From positions 1,058,866 to 1,122,865 of the forward strand of contig JACKAE010000002.1 in NCBI GenBank assembly GCA_020635205.1: a DNA stretch of 64,000 nucleotides, in the 5' to 3' direction. Origin of the DNA: Ignavibacteria bacterium (GTDB taxonomy: Bacteria > Bacteroidota > Ignavibacteria > OLB7). Below the pieces are notes generated by a model, which worked only from the letters and a program-made list of their open reading frames with translations, was not told where the DNA came from and made no database searches. Position 1 is the first letter of the stretch. Each line of letters starts with the position of its first letter. Both the position numbers and the translations under genes were made by a program. Below, piece after piece: positions 16,727-25,882 of this stretch.

Positions 16727-17167
16727 TCAACGTTCTACCAGTTCCTTCCGCATTTTCCAGTGGGGGATTGTCACCTCCTCAAAGCGTTCGCCATATCGTT
16801 CGTAACCCAATCGCTCGTAGAAAGGGACTGCCGACTCGCGGGCGTGCATTGTCATGCAACTGAACCCACGTTCCTTTGCAAATTCCTCGGAAAACTGTAC
16901 GAGAGTAGTTCCTATTCCTCCACCTTGAAGGTCTTCGCGAACGGCCACCTGTCTCATGCGTATGTTCTCTGTATCTTCTGGGGTCAGAATTAAGCAGGCA
17001 AGGAGTTCCCTCTCATCACCGTAACAGGCAAGGTGAAAATCGCTTGACTCGGCTTTGAGAGTTTCTGAAGAGAAGATGAGGCCGAGAGGGCGTCGGAGTA
17101 CAACGTCTCGCAAGGCTACCGTCTCTTCGTATTCTCGACTACCGTGTAGTATCTCTCGACAGTCCAT
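16727..17167 (-). CDS. GNAT-family N-acetyltransferase
   Basis: A 146-residue one-domain acetyltransferase. The acetyl-CoA-binding signature REDLQGGGIGTTLV (residues 77-90) and the C-terminal SAVPFYERLGYERYGE motif are complete, and RMRQVAV gives the preceding beta-4 strand. The pattern resembles the ElaA/YitI-like acyltransferases; the substrate cannot be told. The start is a MDC-beginning ATG; the frame has no better methionine. Confidence 0.88.
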   Translation of the reverse strand: MDCREILHGSREYEETVALRDVVLRRPLGLIFSSETLKAESSDFHLACYGDERELLACLILTPEDTENIRMRQVAVREDLQGGGIGTTLVQFSEEFAKERGFSCMTMHARESAVPFYERLGYERYGERFEEVTIPHWKMRKELVER

Positions 17168-17344
17168 TATTCAGGTAGAAAAGTAATCATCGAAGTTGGA
17201 ATGCAAACGTAAGGAATGTGTAATGTGAGGCGTGCAATCCCCTCAACGATTCTAAAGATCACACTTTCCACTTTCACTTTCACGTTTCATACGTCAAACT
17301 TCCCGTATTTTTCTCGATAATACCGAACAAGAGGAAGATGAACA

Positions 17345-18856
17345 ATGTCCGATACACTTACTGAGAACTCAACCTCAATTTCGCTCTCGCCGGAAGTTAC
17401 CAACTCATACGAGGTGGTGATTGGTCTGGAAGTCCACGCGCAACTTCTAACTCAGTCGAAAGCCTTCTCGCGAGCAGCAAGCGATTTTGGTCCAGCACCG
17501 AACACGAACACCGATCCCGTTGTTCTCGGCCATCCCGGTACGTTGCCGACGGTGAACCGTGGACTTGTGGAGATGATTGTGAAGATGGGGCTTGCCACAA
17601 ACTGCTCAATTCGTCGGTTCAGTACCTTCTCGCGAAAGAACTATTTCTATCCTGACCTTCCGAAGGGATACCAGATTTCGCAGTACGAAGACCCGATATG
17701 CCACGATGGTTGGATCGATATAGAACTGGCCGATGGCTCCACAAAGCGAATTGGTATTACCAGAATCCACATGGAAGAAGATTCTGGCAAGTCGATCCAC
17801 GACTTAACGCCAACTGATTCGCTCGTCGACCTGAACCGTGCTGGTGCATCGCTAATCGAAATCGTCTCCGAGCCAGATATTCGGTCGTCCGAAGAGGCAT
17901 ACCTCTACCTTACGCAGATTAAGAGCATCGTCACGTGGCTCGACATCTGTTCCGGTAACATGGAGGATGGAGCACTCCGCTGCGACGCAAACGTCTCGGT
18001 GAGGAAGAGGGGGGCGGAGAAGTTTGGGACGAAGACCGAGGTGAAGAACATGAATTCCTTCCGTGGGGTGGAGAAGGCGATTGAGTATGAGATACTTCGG
18101 CAAATTGAACTGATTGAGTCGGGGGGAAGTGTAGTGCAGGAGACGATGCTCTGGGATGCCAATCTCCGTCAGACCCGCGCGATGCGCTCCAAAGAGATGG
18201 CTCACGACTACCGCTATTTTCCAGAGCCTGATCTGCCCCCTGTGATTGTTTCTGAAACTGATATTGAAGAGATTACCAGTAGACTACCAGAGCTTGCTCC
18301 GGCAAGAAGGAGGAGATTCACTGAGGAGTTTGGAATTCCTCTCTACGATGCGGGGGTACTTACTGACTCGCGCGAAGTAGCAGAGTACTTTGAAGAAGCT
18401 ATCGCTCACCTTCCTACGAAGAGTGAAGATCGATTTAAGGGAATTAGCAACTTGATGATGTCCGAAGTGATGCGCGAGCTTTCGGAAAGGAAGATCGGTA
18501 TCGACCGGTTTACAATCGATCCAAAGCGGATTGCAGAGCTTGTGGAGATGTTTGCAAGTGACACCATCTCCTCCAGAAACGTGAAAGACATCTTCGCCGA
18601 AATGCTCACTTCGCCAAAGTCGCCGAAGGAGATTTCTGAGGAGAAGGGATTTGTGCAGGTAAGTGATGAATCCTTTATCGAGGAGACTGTCGATGCAGTT
18701 CTCGCAGAAAATAGTGATGCCGTTGAGAAATATCGAGATGGGAAAACAAGTTTGATTGGCTTTTTCGTAGGAGAGACAATGAAACGGACGAGGGGGAAGG
18801 CAAACCCGAAAATTGTGAATGAACTGTTGCGAAAGAAGCTGGATGGGGGAGCGTAA
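17345..18856 (+). CDS. gatB: Aspartyl/glutamyl-tRNA(Asn/Gln) amidotransferase subunit B
   Basis: Part of the GatCAB complex that amidates mischarged Glu-tRNA(Gln) or Asp-tRNA(Asn). The 503-residue protein has the GatB signature YEVVIGLEVHAQL (residues 22-34), the FYPDLPKGYQISQ motif, HMEEDSGKS, and the catalytic-cradle segment RCDANVSVR, followed by the helical and YqeY tRNA-binding tail from about residue 345. The C-terminus ending RKKLDGGA is complete. The stop codon TAA abuts the ATG of the next gene, so the two are probably translationally linked. gatA and gatC are not in the window. Confidence 0.96.
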   Translation: MSDTLTENSTSISLSPEVTNSYEVVIGLEVHAQLLTQSKAFSRAASDFGPAPNTNTDPVVLGHPGTLPTVNRGLVEMIVKMGLATNCSIRRFSTFSRKNYFYPDLPKGYQISQYEDPICHDGWIDIELADGSTKRIGITRIHMEEDSGKSIHDLTPTDSLVDLNRAGASLIEIVSEPDIRSSEEAYLYLTQIKSIVTWLDICSGNMEDGALRCDANVSVRKRGAEKFGTKTEVKNMNSFRGVEKAIEYEILRQIELIESGGSVVQETMLWDANLRQTRAMRSKEMAHDYRYFPEPDLPPVIVSETDIEEITSRLPELAPARRRRFTEEFGIPLYDAGVLTDSREVAEYFEEAIAHLPTKSEDRFKGISNLMMSEVMRELSERKIGIDRFTIDPKRIAELVEMFASDTISSRNVKDIFAEMLTSPKSPKEISEEKGFVQVSDESFIEETVDAVLAENSDAVEKYRDGKTSLIGFFVGETMKRTRGKANPKIVNELLRKKLDGGA

Positions 18857-19453
18857 ATGGGTGAGAACGAGGGTGATCGAATCGTGAACTCTAACTGGAC
18901 TTCAAGGAGTCTCCTTTTACTCCTCCTCTCTCTGTCCTTTCTCTGGTCAACGTTCATGTACGGACAGGATACGACCGGGGTTGAGAAAACTCCTGCACCA
19001 CGGATTGAGGGGGGGAGTGGACAGATTGCCTCTACCAACGGCGAGTTCGTGATGACGAAAAGTCCAACAACGGCTCTTCTCTGGGCAATTATCCCATCGG
19101 GTGGCCAAGTCTACACAGAACAGTATTGGAAAGTCCCAGTCTTCCTCGTCCCAATTGGGGCACTCGTTGGTATCGGTATCTACAACAACGGCCGTGCATC
19201 TGACTACAACGACCAACTGCAATCGTTAACGAAAGGAAGTGCTGAGTACAACGTCACACTCGCCAACCGCGAGCTATTCCGCGACAATCGGGACTTAAGT
19301 TGGGCGATTGCAGGTGGAATCTACCTCCTCTCATTCATCGACGCATACGTTGGCGCGCACCTGTTCGACTTCGATGTAGGTGATTCGCTCAGTTCAATAG
19401 AAATCTATCCTGACTTTGAACACAACGGAGTAGGGATTTCGGCACGGTGGTAG
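18857..19453 (+). CDS. DUF5683-type membrane protein
   Basis: A 198-residue protein with an N-terminal signal or anchor (residues about 15-35, LLLLLLSLSFLWSTFMYGQ), the LLWAIIPSGGQVYTEQYWKVP motif typical of DUF5683 proteins of Bacteroidota and Chlorobiota, and two further hydrophobic segments (about 92-108 and 148-168). Function is unknown. The start ATG follows gatB directly with no gap; an alternative start is not evident. Confidence 0.75.
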   Translation: MGENEGDRIVNSNWTSRSLLLLLLSLSFLWSTFMYGQDTTGVEKTPAPRIEGGSGQIASTNGEFVMTKSPTTALLWAIIPSGGQVYTEQYWKVPVFLVPIGALVGIGIYNNGRASDYNDQLQSLTKGSAEYNVTLANRELFRDNRDLSWAIAGGIYLLSFIDAYVGAHLFDFDVGDSLSSIEIYPDFEHNGVGISARW

Positions 19454-19459
19454 GGGAGG

Positions 19460-19491
19460 AATTCAAAATTCAAAAGGCAAAATTCAAAATT
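19460..19491. repeat. AATTCAAAA-type dispersed repeat, copy 2
   Basis: Same AATTCAAAATTC...AAGGCAAAATTCAAAA block as 10444-10476, again within about 10 bases after a plus-strand stop codon (TGGTAG at both sites). Confidence 0.8.
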
Positions 19492-19550
19492 TAAGAGAGT
19501 GAGATACTGAATAGAGGTAGCACGTGAAGTATGATAGAGAGGCAGACTGC

Positions 19551-19581
19551 TCTTCGTGGTTCTTTGTCCCCTTAGTGTTTG
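19551..19581. repeat. CTTTGTGCCCTTAGTGGT-type repeat, copy 1
   Basis: Contains TTCTTTGTCCCCTTAGTG. Related short copies are at 24644-24672, 52774-52797, 52814-52835 (inverted) and 63115-63138. Confidence 0.65.
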
Positions 19582-19670
19582 TTCTCTGACAATCAACTTC
19601 TCTTGAAACACCTTGGACATCTATCATATTCCAACTTTCAACTGCCAACCCTATACTTCTATAAAAAAGT

Positions 19671-19710
19671 GAGACCGGATCGGGAGTGCCGATCCGGTCT
19701 CTTTGTTTTG
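19671..19710. terminator. Bidirectional terminator downstream of T9SS cargo gene
   Basis: Perfect 13-bp stem, GAGACCGGATCGG (19671-19683) and CCGATCCGGTCTC (19689-19701). It has A6 on its left (T6 for the minus strand) and TTTGTTTTG on its right. Confidence 0.9.
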
Positions 19711-19736
19711 CAGAGTTGGGATAACTCTCGTTTCCA

Positions 19737-21542
19737 CTACTGAAGAATAATGATCTGTCCTGACCAAAGAGTTTCCCCAGTGTAGACCGATATGCGGTAT
19801 GATCCACTTGGGAGATTCTCGGTGTCGAGGTAAATCTCACCAGTTGCATGAGATATTTGCCGAACGTTGGCAGGAAGGGTTTCACCGAGAGCATTCACGA
19901 TGTTCACCCTAAGTTGATCGCTCTGTAATAGGTTCGGCACGATCAAGATCACATCTGTGCCGCTGGCTACAGGGTTTGGCTGCGACGTAAGCGCGGAACT
20001 CTCTTCCTCAGAAAGCTGCACCCGCTTCGCACCATTGGTTCCATTTGTACAAACCTCTTGATACCAGTTATGGCTTACCATCGGTGTGAATGGATCATCG
20101 TCTGCATAGAATGGTGCATCGAAATCAGGAGTGATACATTCGTGCGGATATTCAGGGTATTCTGGAATAACGAGGAATGGAACCTCACACGGATGTTCGC
20201 TGCTTCCGTTGCTGTTCGTCTTGACTAAGTACATGTCGGAAGGATCACCGTTAGCATACCAATCGGAGAGGGTAAAGCCGCAGAGGATAAATCCCTCAGT
20301 CCGACCACTTCCTTGAGCAACCGGGAAAACGGACCACCCTTCGTCGACATCTTGGTGACCAAATCTGTTGTTAATCCAGCCCGGAGTGAGCGCAGGTGTT
20401 ACCGTTTTGATAATCATATCGCGAGTTGCCCCTTCATCGGTGTAGCCAGTAAAGACAAGGTCCCACTGGCTGAACTCACCACCCCCTGAGGAGGGAAAGG
20501 GAATTTCACGAATCGTTTTGGCCTCCTCGTCGTCATTTGACGGGGTTCGATAAATAACCTGTGTTGGTCCAGCGCATGGATCTGTTCCGTTAAACTTTAC
20601 TAAGTAAATATCTCTGTCGGTGGTAAAGCTGGAGGAGTATCCCGCAATTACAACGTTGGGAACGCCATTGTTGTCAACTTCCACTGGATTCTGAAGCTCA
20701 ATCACTGAGTAGAAGACTTCATCTCCTGGCCCTCCAAATTTTCCTGAAGAGATAATGGCTCCCCCCAACGGCTCAACCTCTACAGTGAACCCTTCGGCTG
20801 ATCCTCCAAGCTCGTGAGTATATCCAACTGCCATTAAGTTCCCACTGGCCAATTTTGTCACAGCATTGAATCCGTCCAGAGTTGAATGGTTGTAGGTATC
20901 GAACCACACCACACTTCCAGCACTTGTGGTTCGAAGCATTAATGCGTTAGAAGAGTTCGTGTAGCGAACCTCGCCAACAACAATAATGTCAGGACTCGAC
21001 CCACCGTTAGGTTTTTCAATCAAGTCCAGACCTATTTCTGACTCAAATAGGTCATACGTTCTCAACCATACGAGCGTACCATTGCAATCGATTTTCATTA
21101 GGACAACGTCGGTGTTCGAGCCTGAGGTGGTATGTCCGACAACGATAAATCCCGATCCATCAACCGCCTCGACAATGCTCTCTCCAACGTCGTGATTGCC
21201 GTTGTTTACGTCATAGGTATTCTCCCACAATGTTACGCCATTATTGTCAGTTCGCACGACGTAAATATCACCCAAGTTTTCTTGAGAATATCCAACGGCG
21301 ACATATCCATCGCCAACACTTGAGGCGCATGCACCGGTTACTGGAATTACTCGTTTGTGCCCACGTTGGTGATTTAAATCACCGTAAATAGCCTGCCAAG
21401 CCTGCCCGAGAGTATCGGTGACGAGAAGGGGGAGGAACAAGAGGGAGAATACCAGAATACCGAGGTGGGGAGAAGGTACATTTCTCAATCGTTCTGACTG
21501 ATGAAGGTGTACCGAATGCGAAGTTTTGCGCACTGTTTTCAT
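19737..21542 (-). CDS. Secreted T9SS cargo protein with beta-propeller-like repeats
   Basis: A 601-residue protein with a long signal peptide (hydrophobic residues about 29-45, cleavage near LGQA). Residues 55-430 carry repeats of the form 'VAVGYS ... DIYVVRTDNNGVTLWENTYD ... DVGESIVEA', the pattern of delta-60/SBBP-type beta-propeller blades. The last 85 residues are a T9SS type A sorting domain: SQPNPVASGTDVILIVPN, LRVNIVNALGETL, LPSGSYRISVYTGE and the final strand SGQIIILQ. It should be secreted across the outer membrane and attached to the surface. The T9SS machinery is not in the window. Function of the propeller is unknown. Confidence 0.9.
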   Translation of the reverse strand: MKTVRKTSHSVHLHQSERLRNVPSPHLGILVFSLLFLPLLVTDTLGQAWQAIYGDLNHQRGHKRVIPVTGACASSVGDGYVAVGYSQENLGDIYVVRTDNNGVTLWENTYDVNNGNHDVGESIVEAVDGSGFIVVGHTTSGSNTDVVLMKIDCNGTLVWLRTYDLFESEIGLDLIEKPNGGSSPDIIVVGEVRYTNSSNALMLRTTSAGSVVWFDTYNHSTLDGFNAVTKLASGNLMAVGYTHELGGSAEGFTVEVEPLGGAIISSGKFGGPGDEVFYSVIELQNPVEVDNNGVPNVVIAGYSSSFTTDRDIYLVKFNGTDPCAGPTQVIYRTPSNDDEEAKTIREIPFPSSGGGEFSQWDLVFTGYTDEGATRDMIIKTVTPALTPGWINNRFGHQDVDEGWSVFPVAQGSGRTEGFILCGFTLSDWYANGDPSDMYLVKTNSNGSSEHPCEVPFLVIPEYPEYPHECITPDFDAPFYADDDPFTPMVSHNWYQEVCTNGTNGAKRVQLSEEESSALTSQPNPVASGTDVILIVPNLLQSDQLRVNIVNALGETLPANVRQISHATGEIYLDTENLPSGSYRISVYTGETLWSGQIIILQ

Positions 21543-22285
21543 GAGGAACTCACTAAATGGTTAATGTAGAGTATTGTGCATAGCAATGCGTAGATGTTGA
21601 TTGCTATACACTGTTTTTTGGCATTGGAGACGGGAGCACCTCTACAAAGGGATGATGCAAGATGCACTCATTGAACGCTCAATCTCAACAAAGAATGGAT
21701 ATCTGTGTAGAAGAGGTTGATAAGTGTTGCTTTTTTCGTGACAAGTGTGGTGGAGGCTTTGGGTCTTCACGGTTGGTTCTGGCAAGCCCAGCGTGAGATG
21801 TGGTTGAGCAGACGAAACAGATGTCTATCAGCACACATACTTAAACTGAAAGAGCGAGGGCACTACCATTCTCCCCACGCAACTTCACGTCGTGGAAGAG
21901 AATGTCCGGCTGCACTGACTCGATGACCTCTTTTCCAGTTGCCACTGAGTTTGCTTTGCCGACTACAGTTATGTGCGGACAGTATTGGGCGATGAGTGCC
22001 GAAAGATTCAGTATGCTCTGTTCTTCATCATCGACGATAACAGCAGTATACAACTCATTGCTGAGGGATATGGAAGAGCTACTGGTCATTCTTCTCGCTT
22101 GATATGGGAAATGGGCATGTTAGCGCAAACTTCACTACAAAAAATGCACGATACACCCGATACGTTTTTCCATTATGTCAGTACTGTGGTAGAGTCACGT
22201 CACTTTCGTAGATTTGCCACGATTATTGGTGAGTGGAGGGGGACTCCGCCACCTTCACAGAGCACGCGATGAACCGTTAGATAGC
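21543..22285. other. Degenerate intergenic region containing a broken response-regulator gene
   Basis: Between the T9SS gene and nuoA only the 82-residue receiver fragment (21841-22089) is recognisable. The 290 bases at 21550-21840, where the rest of a response regulator would lie, show no homologous reading frame. Nothing else was seen. Confidence 0.6.
21841..22089 (-). pseudogene. Truncated response-regulator receiver domain
   Basis: The 82-residue frame reads as the first half of a CheY-like receiver of the LytTR-regulator type: AVIVDDEEQSILNLSALI (acidic pocket DDE) and DILFHDVKLRGENG (phospho-acceptor Asp in FHDVKL). It then stops (SALALSV, TAA), leaving out beta-4, alpha-4 and beta-5 with the conserved Thr and Lys and any output domain. 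A receiver needs about 115-120 residues, so it cannot fold normally. The start and an upstream GAGAAG are intact, so this looks like a 3' deletion. Expression is possible but function is doubtful. Confidence 0.7.
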
Positions 22286-22660
22286 ATGAACTTAGAAGAT
22301 TATCTGCCGCTCATTATCATGATCCTGACCGGTCTTGGATTCGGGGTTGTCTCGATCAAGGCGCACGAAATTTTGGGGCCACGGCGTCCAACTCGCGAAA
22401 AGGAGAGTACCTACGAGTCGGGTATGGAACCGGTGAAATCGGCGCACGAGCGCTTCTCCGTAAAGTACTATCTCGTTGCCATGCTCTTTATTCTCTTCGA
22501 TATTGAGGTGGTCTTCATGTACCCGTGGGCAACCACATTTAAGGATTTCTTTGCCGGAGGTTTTGGAACTCTTGCCCTCTTGGCAATGTTACTCTTCATC
22601 GTCACTCTCTTGTTTGGCTATATCTACATTCTGAAGAAAGGAGCGTTGAAATGGGACTGA
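22286..22660 (+). CDS. nuoA: NADH-quinone oxidoreductase subunit A
   Basis: Membrane subunit of respiratory complex I. From the ATG at 22286 the protein has 124 residues with three transmembrane helices (about 5-26, 60-85, 91-115) and the family motif YESGMEP followed by FSVKYYLVAMLFILFDIEVV, containing the conserved acidic FDIE. A longer frame begins at 22214 but its extra residues are not NuoA-like. It overlaps nuoB by 10 bases. Only these two complex I genes occur here. Confidence 0.93.
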   Translation: MNLEDYLPLIIMILTGLGFGVVSIKAHEILGPRRPTREKESTYESGMEPVKSAHERFSVKYYLVAMLFILFDIEVVFMYPWATTFKDFFAGGFGTLALLAMLLFIVTLLFGYIYILKKGALKWD

Positions 22661-23163
22661 ACGAACAGCTTGAGCGGGATGGCTTCCTGACGACAACAAT
22701 TGAAGCAGCGATAAACTGGGCACGAAAAAATTCTGTCTGGCCGATGCCTCTCGGGATTAGTTGCTGCGCTATTGAGATGATGGCCTTCGCCGGACCGAAA
22801 ACAGACGTTGCAAGATTTGGGTCGGAACGCTTCAGCTTCTCACCGAGGCAGTCTGATCTATTGATCGTTGCCGGAACGGTTACCTATAAAATGTCCTGGG
22901 TAGTACGAAAAATTTACGACCAGATGCCCGACCCGAAGTGGGTTCTCTCGATGGGAGCTTGCGCAAGTTCGGGGGGGATGTTCCGCTCTTACTCAGTGGT
23001 GCAGGGGATTGACAAGTTTGTGCCGGTCGACGTCTTCGTTGCAGGTTGTCCGCCACACCCAGAGAACCTTGTGAAGGGGTTGATGGCGATTCAGGAAAAG
23101 ATCGGCAACTCGAAGGGGCGGTTGATTGAACGGGATAAAGAGCCGATTGTGATTGGGGCATAA
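22651..23163 (+). CDS. nuoB: NADH-quinone oxidoreductase subunit B
   Basis: Peripheral-arm subunit holding the terminal [4Fe-4S] cluster N2, which passes electrons to quinone. All four cluster cysteines are present: Cys38-Cys39 in GISCCAIEM, Cys104 in GACASSGGMF and Cys133 in VAGCPPHPENL. The 170-residue length is normal. The start overlaps the nuoA end (ATG inside AAATGGGACTGA). A strong terminator follows, so nuoC onward must be elsewhere or absent. Confidence 0.96.
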   Translation: MGLNEQLERDGFLTTTIEAAINWARKNSVWPMPLGISCCAIEMMAFAGPKTDVARFGSERFSFSPRQSDLLIVAGTVTYKMSWVVRKIYDQMPDPKWVLSMGACASSGGMFRSYSVVQGIDKFVPVDVFVAGCPPHPENLVKGLMAIQEKIGNSKGRLIERDKEPIVIGA

Positions 23164-23187
23164 TCTATCCGATCCAGATTGAACAAA

Positions 23188-23232
23188 TAAAAATGCCGAT
23201 GTGTCTCTACGACATGTCGGCATTTTTTTGAT
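23188..23232 (+). terminator. Intrinsic terminator after nuoB
   Basis: A 16-bp stem, AAAAATGCCGATGTGT with ACATGTCGGCATTTTT (two wobble pairs), followed by a run of seven T. This ends the nuoAB unit. Confidence 0.92.
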
Positions 23233-23370
23233 GTAGATGATTTACCCACCAACGTTCAACAGAGGGGGTGTGCTTCTAAACCGATCGTTCTTGGATTGAA
23301 ACGAAATCCTTCTTCCATCATACCGTATCTTTAGCCTTTTATCTGTTCACTACAGTTCAGAATTGCACAC

Positions 23371-24609
23371 ATGGCAGATCAACAAGGATTATCAATTGGT
23401 GGACGTACTGCACGCTCTCTTGTCGAGGAGTTCGGAAGTCCACTCTACGTTTACGATGGAAGTGTTATTGAGCGGCAGTATCATAGGCTTGCCGATGCCT
23501 TCAGTGAAGTCAAGCTCCGGCTTCTCTATGCGATGAAGGCAAACAGCAACATCGCAATCCTGAAAAAGCTCCACCAGCTTGGGGCAGGTGTCGACGCGGT
23601 CTCTCGATATGAAGTCGATACGGCACTTCGCTGTGGAATACCTGCTGAGGATATACTCTTCACACCCAACTGTGTGTCGTTCGAGGAAATTGTTGGGGTG
23701 GTTGATAAGGGAGTGCTCATCAACATCGACAACATCTCGGTACTTGAACAGTTTGGCCAACTCTACGGAGATAAACCGTGTGCAATCCGAATTAACCCTC
23801 ACATTGTTGGGGGGGGGCACGCCCACATTCAGACCGGACACATCGACTCGAAGTTTGGAATCTCGATCCACCAGATACGGCATGTGATGCGGATCGTAAA
23901 GGCCTACAACATGCGGATTGAAGGACTCCACATGCACACGGGATCGGATATCTTAGATGCTGGAACGTTCATTGCCGCCGCCGACGTTCTCTTCGATCTC
24001 GCGGTCGATTTCCCGGACTTGCAGTTCATAGATTTCGGTAGTGGGTTCAAAGTCCCATATCGTCCAGACGACATTGCAACTGATGTCGAACAACTTGGGC
24101 AAAAACTCTCCCGTAGATTTCTCGACTTCTGTAGCGAGTACGGGCGTGAGCTTGAACTCTGGTTCGAGCCGGGCAAGTTTCTCGTCAGTGAGTCAGGTTA
24201 CCTTCTAACGAGCGTAACTGTAATCAAACAGACCCCTTCTTGTGTCTTCCTCGGCACAGACTCTGGTCTCCATCAACTTCTTCGGCCAATGCTCTACGAT
24301 GCTTGGCACACCATTGTCAACGCCGAGCGAACCGAGGGGACAGAGCGTATCTACACCGTGGTCGGGTGTATCTGTGAGACCGACACGTTAGGAGCCGACA
24401 GAAGACTTGTTGAGGCGATGGAAGGAGATATCCTCGCAATCCGAAACGCTGGTGCGTACGGTTTTGCAATGGCAAGCACCTACAACTCACGTCCGCGACC
24501 TGCCGAGGTGTTAATCGAGAGTGGAGAGGCACGGTTGATTCGTCGCCGCGAAACTCTGGACGACATTCTTGCACTGCAAGGGGATGTTCAAGAGGGTGTT
24601 GCAGGATAA
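23371..24609 (+). CDS. lysA: Diaminopimelate decarboxylase
   Basis: PLP enzyme converting meso-diaminopimelate to lysine, the last step of lysine synthesis. The 412-residue protein has the PLP lysine in YAMKANSN (Lys56), HMHTGSDI and the glycine-rich DFGSGFKVPY phosphate site, EPGKFLVSESGYLL, and the active-site CICETDTLG and NAGAYGFAMASTYNSRPRP at the C-terminus. Length and motifs are full. It stands as its own unit after the nuoB terminator. Confidence 0.95.
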   Translation: MADQQGLSIGGRTARSLVEEFGSPLYVYDGSVIERQYHRLADAFSEVKLRLLYAMKANSNIAILKKLHQLGAGVDAVSRYEVDTALRCGIPAEDILFTPNCVSFEEIVGVVDKGVLINIDNISVLEQFGQLYGDKPCAIRINPHIVGGGHAHIQTGHIDSKFGISIHQIRHVMRIVKAYNMRIEGLHMHTGSDILDAGTFIAAADVLFDLAVDFPDLQFIDFGSGFKVPYRPDDIATDVEQLGQKLSRRFLDFCSEYGRELELWFEPGKFLVSESGYLLTSVTVIKQTPSCVFLGTDSGLHQLLRPMLYDAWHTIVNAERTEGTERIYTVVGCICETDTLGADRRLVEAMEGDILAIRNAGAYGFAMASTYNSRPRPAEVLIESGEARLIRRRETLDDILALQGDVQEGVAG

Positions 24610-24643
24610 GAATATGTGATAATAATCGTAGAGGATAACTACT

Positions 24644-24672
24644 CTTTGTGAACTTGGTGTTCTTGGTAGTTA
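24644..24672. repeat. CTTTGTG-type repeat, copy 2
   Basis: CTTTGTGAACTTGGTGTTCT followed by TGGTAGTTA; relates to the copies at 19551, 52774, 52814 and 63115. Lies between lysA and trpS. Confidence 0.55.
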
Positions 24673-24703
24673 TCATTCTATAGCTACAAAAAAACGATAT
24701 ACC

Positions 24704-25714
24704 ATGTCAGAAAAGAAGCCACGTGTATTCAGCGGAATTCAGCCAACGGGCGAGCCTCATCTCGGAAACTATCTCGGGGCAATCAAGCAGTGGGTAAAAG
24801 GTCAAGATGAGAAGGAGAACTTCTTCTGCATCGTGGATCTCCACAGTTTAACGGTTCCGTACGATCCTGAAGGATTGCGTGAGAGAACCAGAAAGCTCGC
24901 ATCCGTTCTCTTCGCTGCCGGTATCGATCCGGACAAATCTGTACTCTTCATTCAAAGTCACGTCAGTGCCCACGCTGAGGCATGTTGGCTTTTGAACTGC
25001 GTGACTCCTCTTGGATGGCTTCAGAAGATGACACAGTTCAAAGATAAATCTGCGAAGCAGGAATCGATTGGCACAGGGTTAATCGACTACCCTGTATTGA
25101 TGGCTTGCGACATCCTTCTCTACAATGCGGACGAAGTGCCGGTAGGTGACGACCAAAAGCAGCATGTAGAGCTGACCAGAAATATCGCCGGTCGCTTCAA
25201 CAACATCTATGGTGAGACCTTTGCAATGCCAGCACCGGTTATTCCGAAAGTTGCGGCGCGGGTGATGGGGCTGGATGATCCGATGGCGAAGATGTCGAAG
25301 AGTAGTTCATCAGTGCGGGGACATGCAGTTGGTGTTTTGGATGATCCAGATGAAATCCTCTACGTCTTCAAACGTGCAAAAACTGATTCGTACAACGAGA
25401 TTCGATTTAGTGATGAAGAAGATCGTGCTGGCGTGAACAACCTGCTCAGCATCTACCAGGCAATTACTAGAAAGAGCAAAGGTGACGTGGAGGCTGACTT
25501 TGCCAACGCACGAGGATATGGTGACCTGAAGGTAGGAGTTGCTGAGGTAGTGATCGACGCTCTGCGGCCAATTCGTGAGGAGAGTGGGAAGTACTTGGAC
25601 GACCCCGTAGCTCTTGATGCGATGTTAGCTCGTGGGGCAGAGCAGGCGAGAGAGGTTGCCATGCCAAAGCTGCGGGAAATGCAGGAGAAGATGGGATTGA
25701 TTATGGGGCTATAA
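24704..25714 (+). CDS. trpS: Tryptophanyl-tRNA synthetase
   Basis: Class I synthetase charging tRNA(Trp). The 336-residue protein shows the HIGH-equivalent PHLGNYLGA (residues 18-26), the GIQPTGEP lead, the IDYPVLMACDILLYNAD motif, VPVGDDQKQHVELTRNIA and the KMSKS loop (residues 196-200). Length is normal for bacterial TrpS. It has no obvious operon partner. Confidence 0.97.
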   Translation: MSEKKPRVFSGIQPTGEPHLGNYLGAIKQWVKGQDEKENFFCIVDLHSLTVPYDPEGLRERTRKLASVLFAAGIDPDKSVLFIQSHVSAHAEACWLLNCVTPLGWLQKMTQFKDKSAKQESIGTGLIDYPVLMACDILLYNADEVPVGDDQKQHVELTRNIAGRFNNIYGETFAMPAPVIPKVAARVMGLDDPMAKMSKSSSSVRGHAVGVLDDPDEILYVFKRAKTDSYNEIRFSDEEDRAGVNNLLSIYQAITRKSKGDVEADFANARGYGDLKVGVAEVVIDALRPIREESGKYLDDPVALDAMLARGAEQAREVAMPKLREMQEKMGLIMGL

Positions 25715-25746
25715 TCATCTTTTGAAATTGTTCTACTACATGATGT

Positions 25747-25778
25747 ACGTGCTGCCTTCACTTGTGGAGGCAGCACGT
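25747..25778 (+). terminator. Hairpin after trpS
   Basis: Perfect 11-bp stem, ACGTGCTGCCT (25747-25757) and AGGCAGCACGT (25768-25778). No T-run follows, so it is a weak terminator or a stabilising 3' hairpin. Confidence 0.55.
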
Positions 25779-25882
25779 GCTGTATATAGATATTCACATT
25801 CTTTCTGGACGATTTCGTTCACATTTTTCTCGCCAGATGGCACTCTATTCTTGAAAGGCCTTTCGCACACAGGTGAGTTGTA

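Noticed and set aside
18406..19038. 210-residue antisense frame over gatB and DUF5683
   Set aside because: Antisense shadow; no motif or ribosome site.
22214..22285. Upstream extension of nuoA
   Set aside because: The 24 added residues are hydrophilic and unlike NuoA; the ATG at 22286 gives the normal start.
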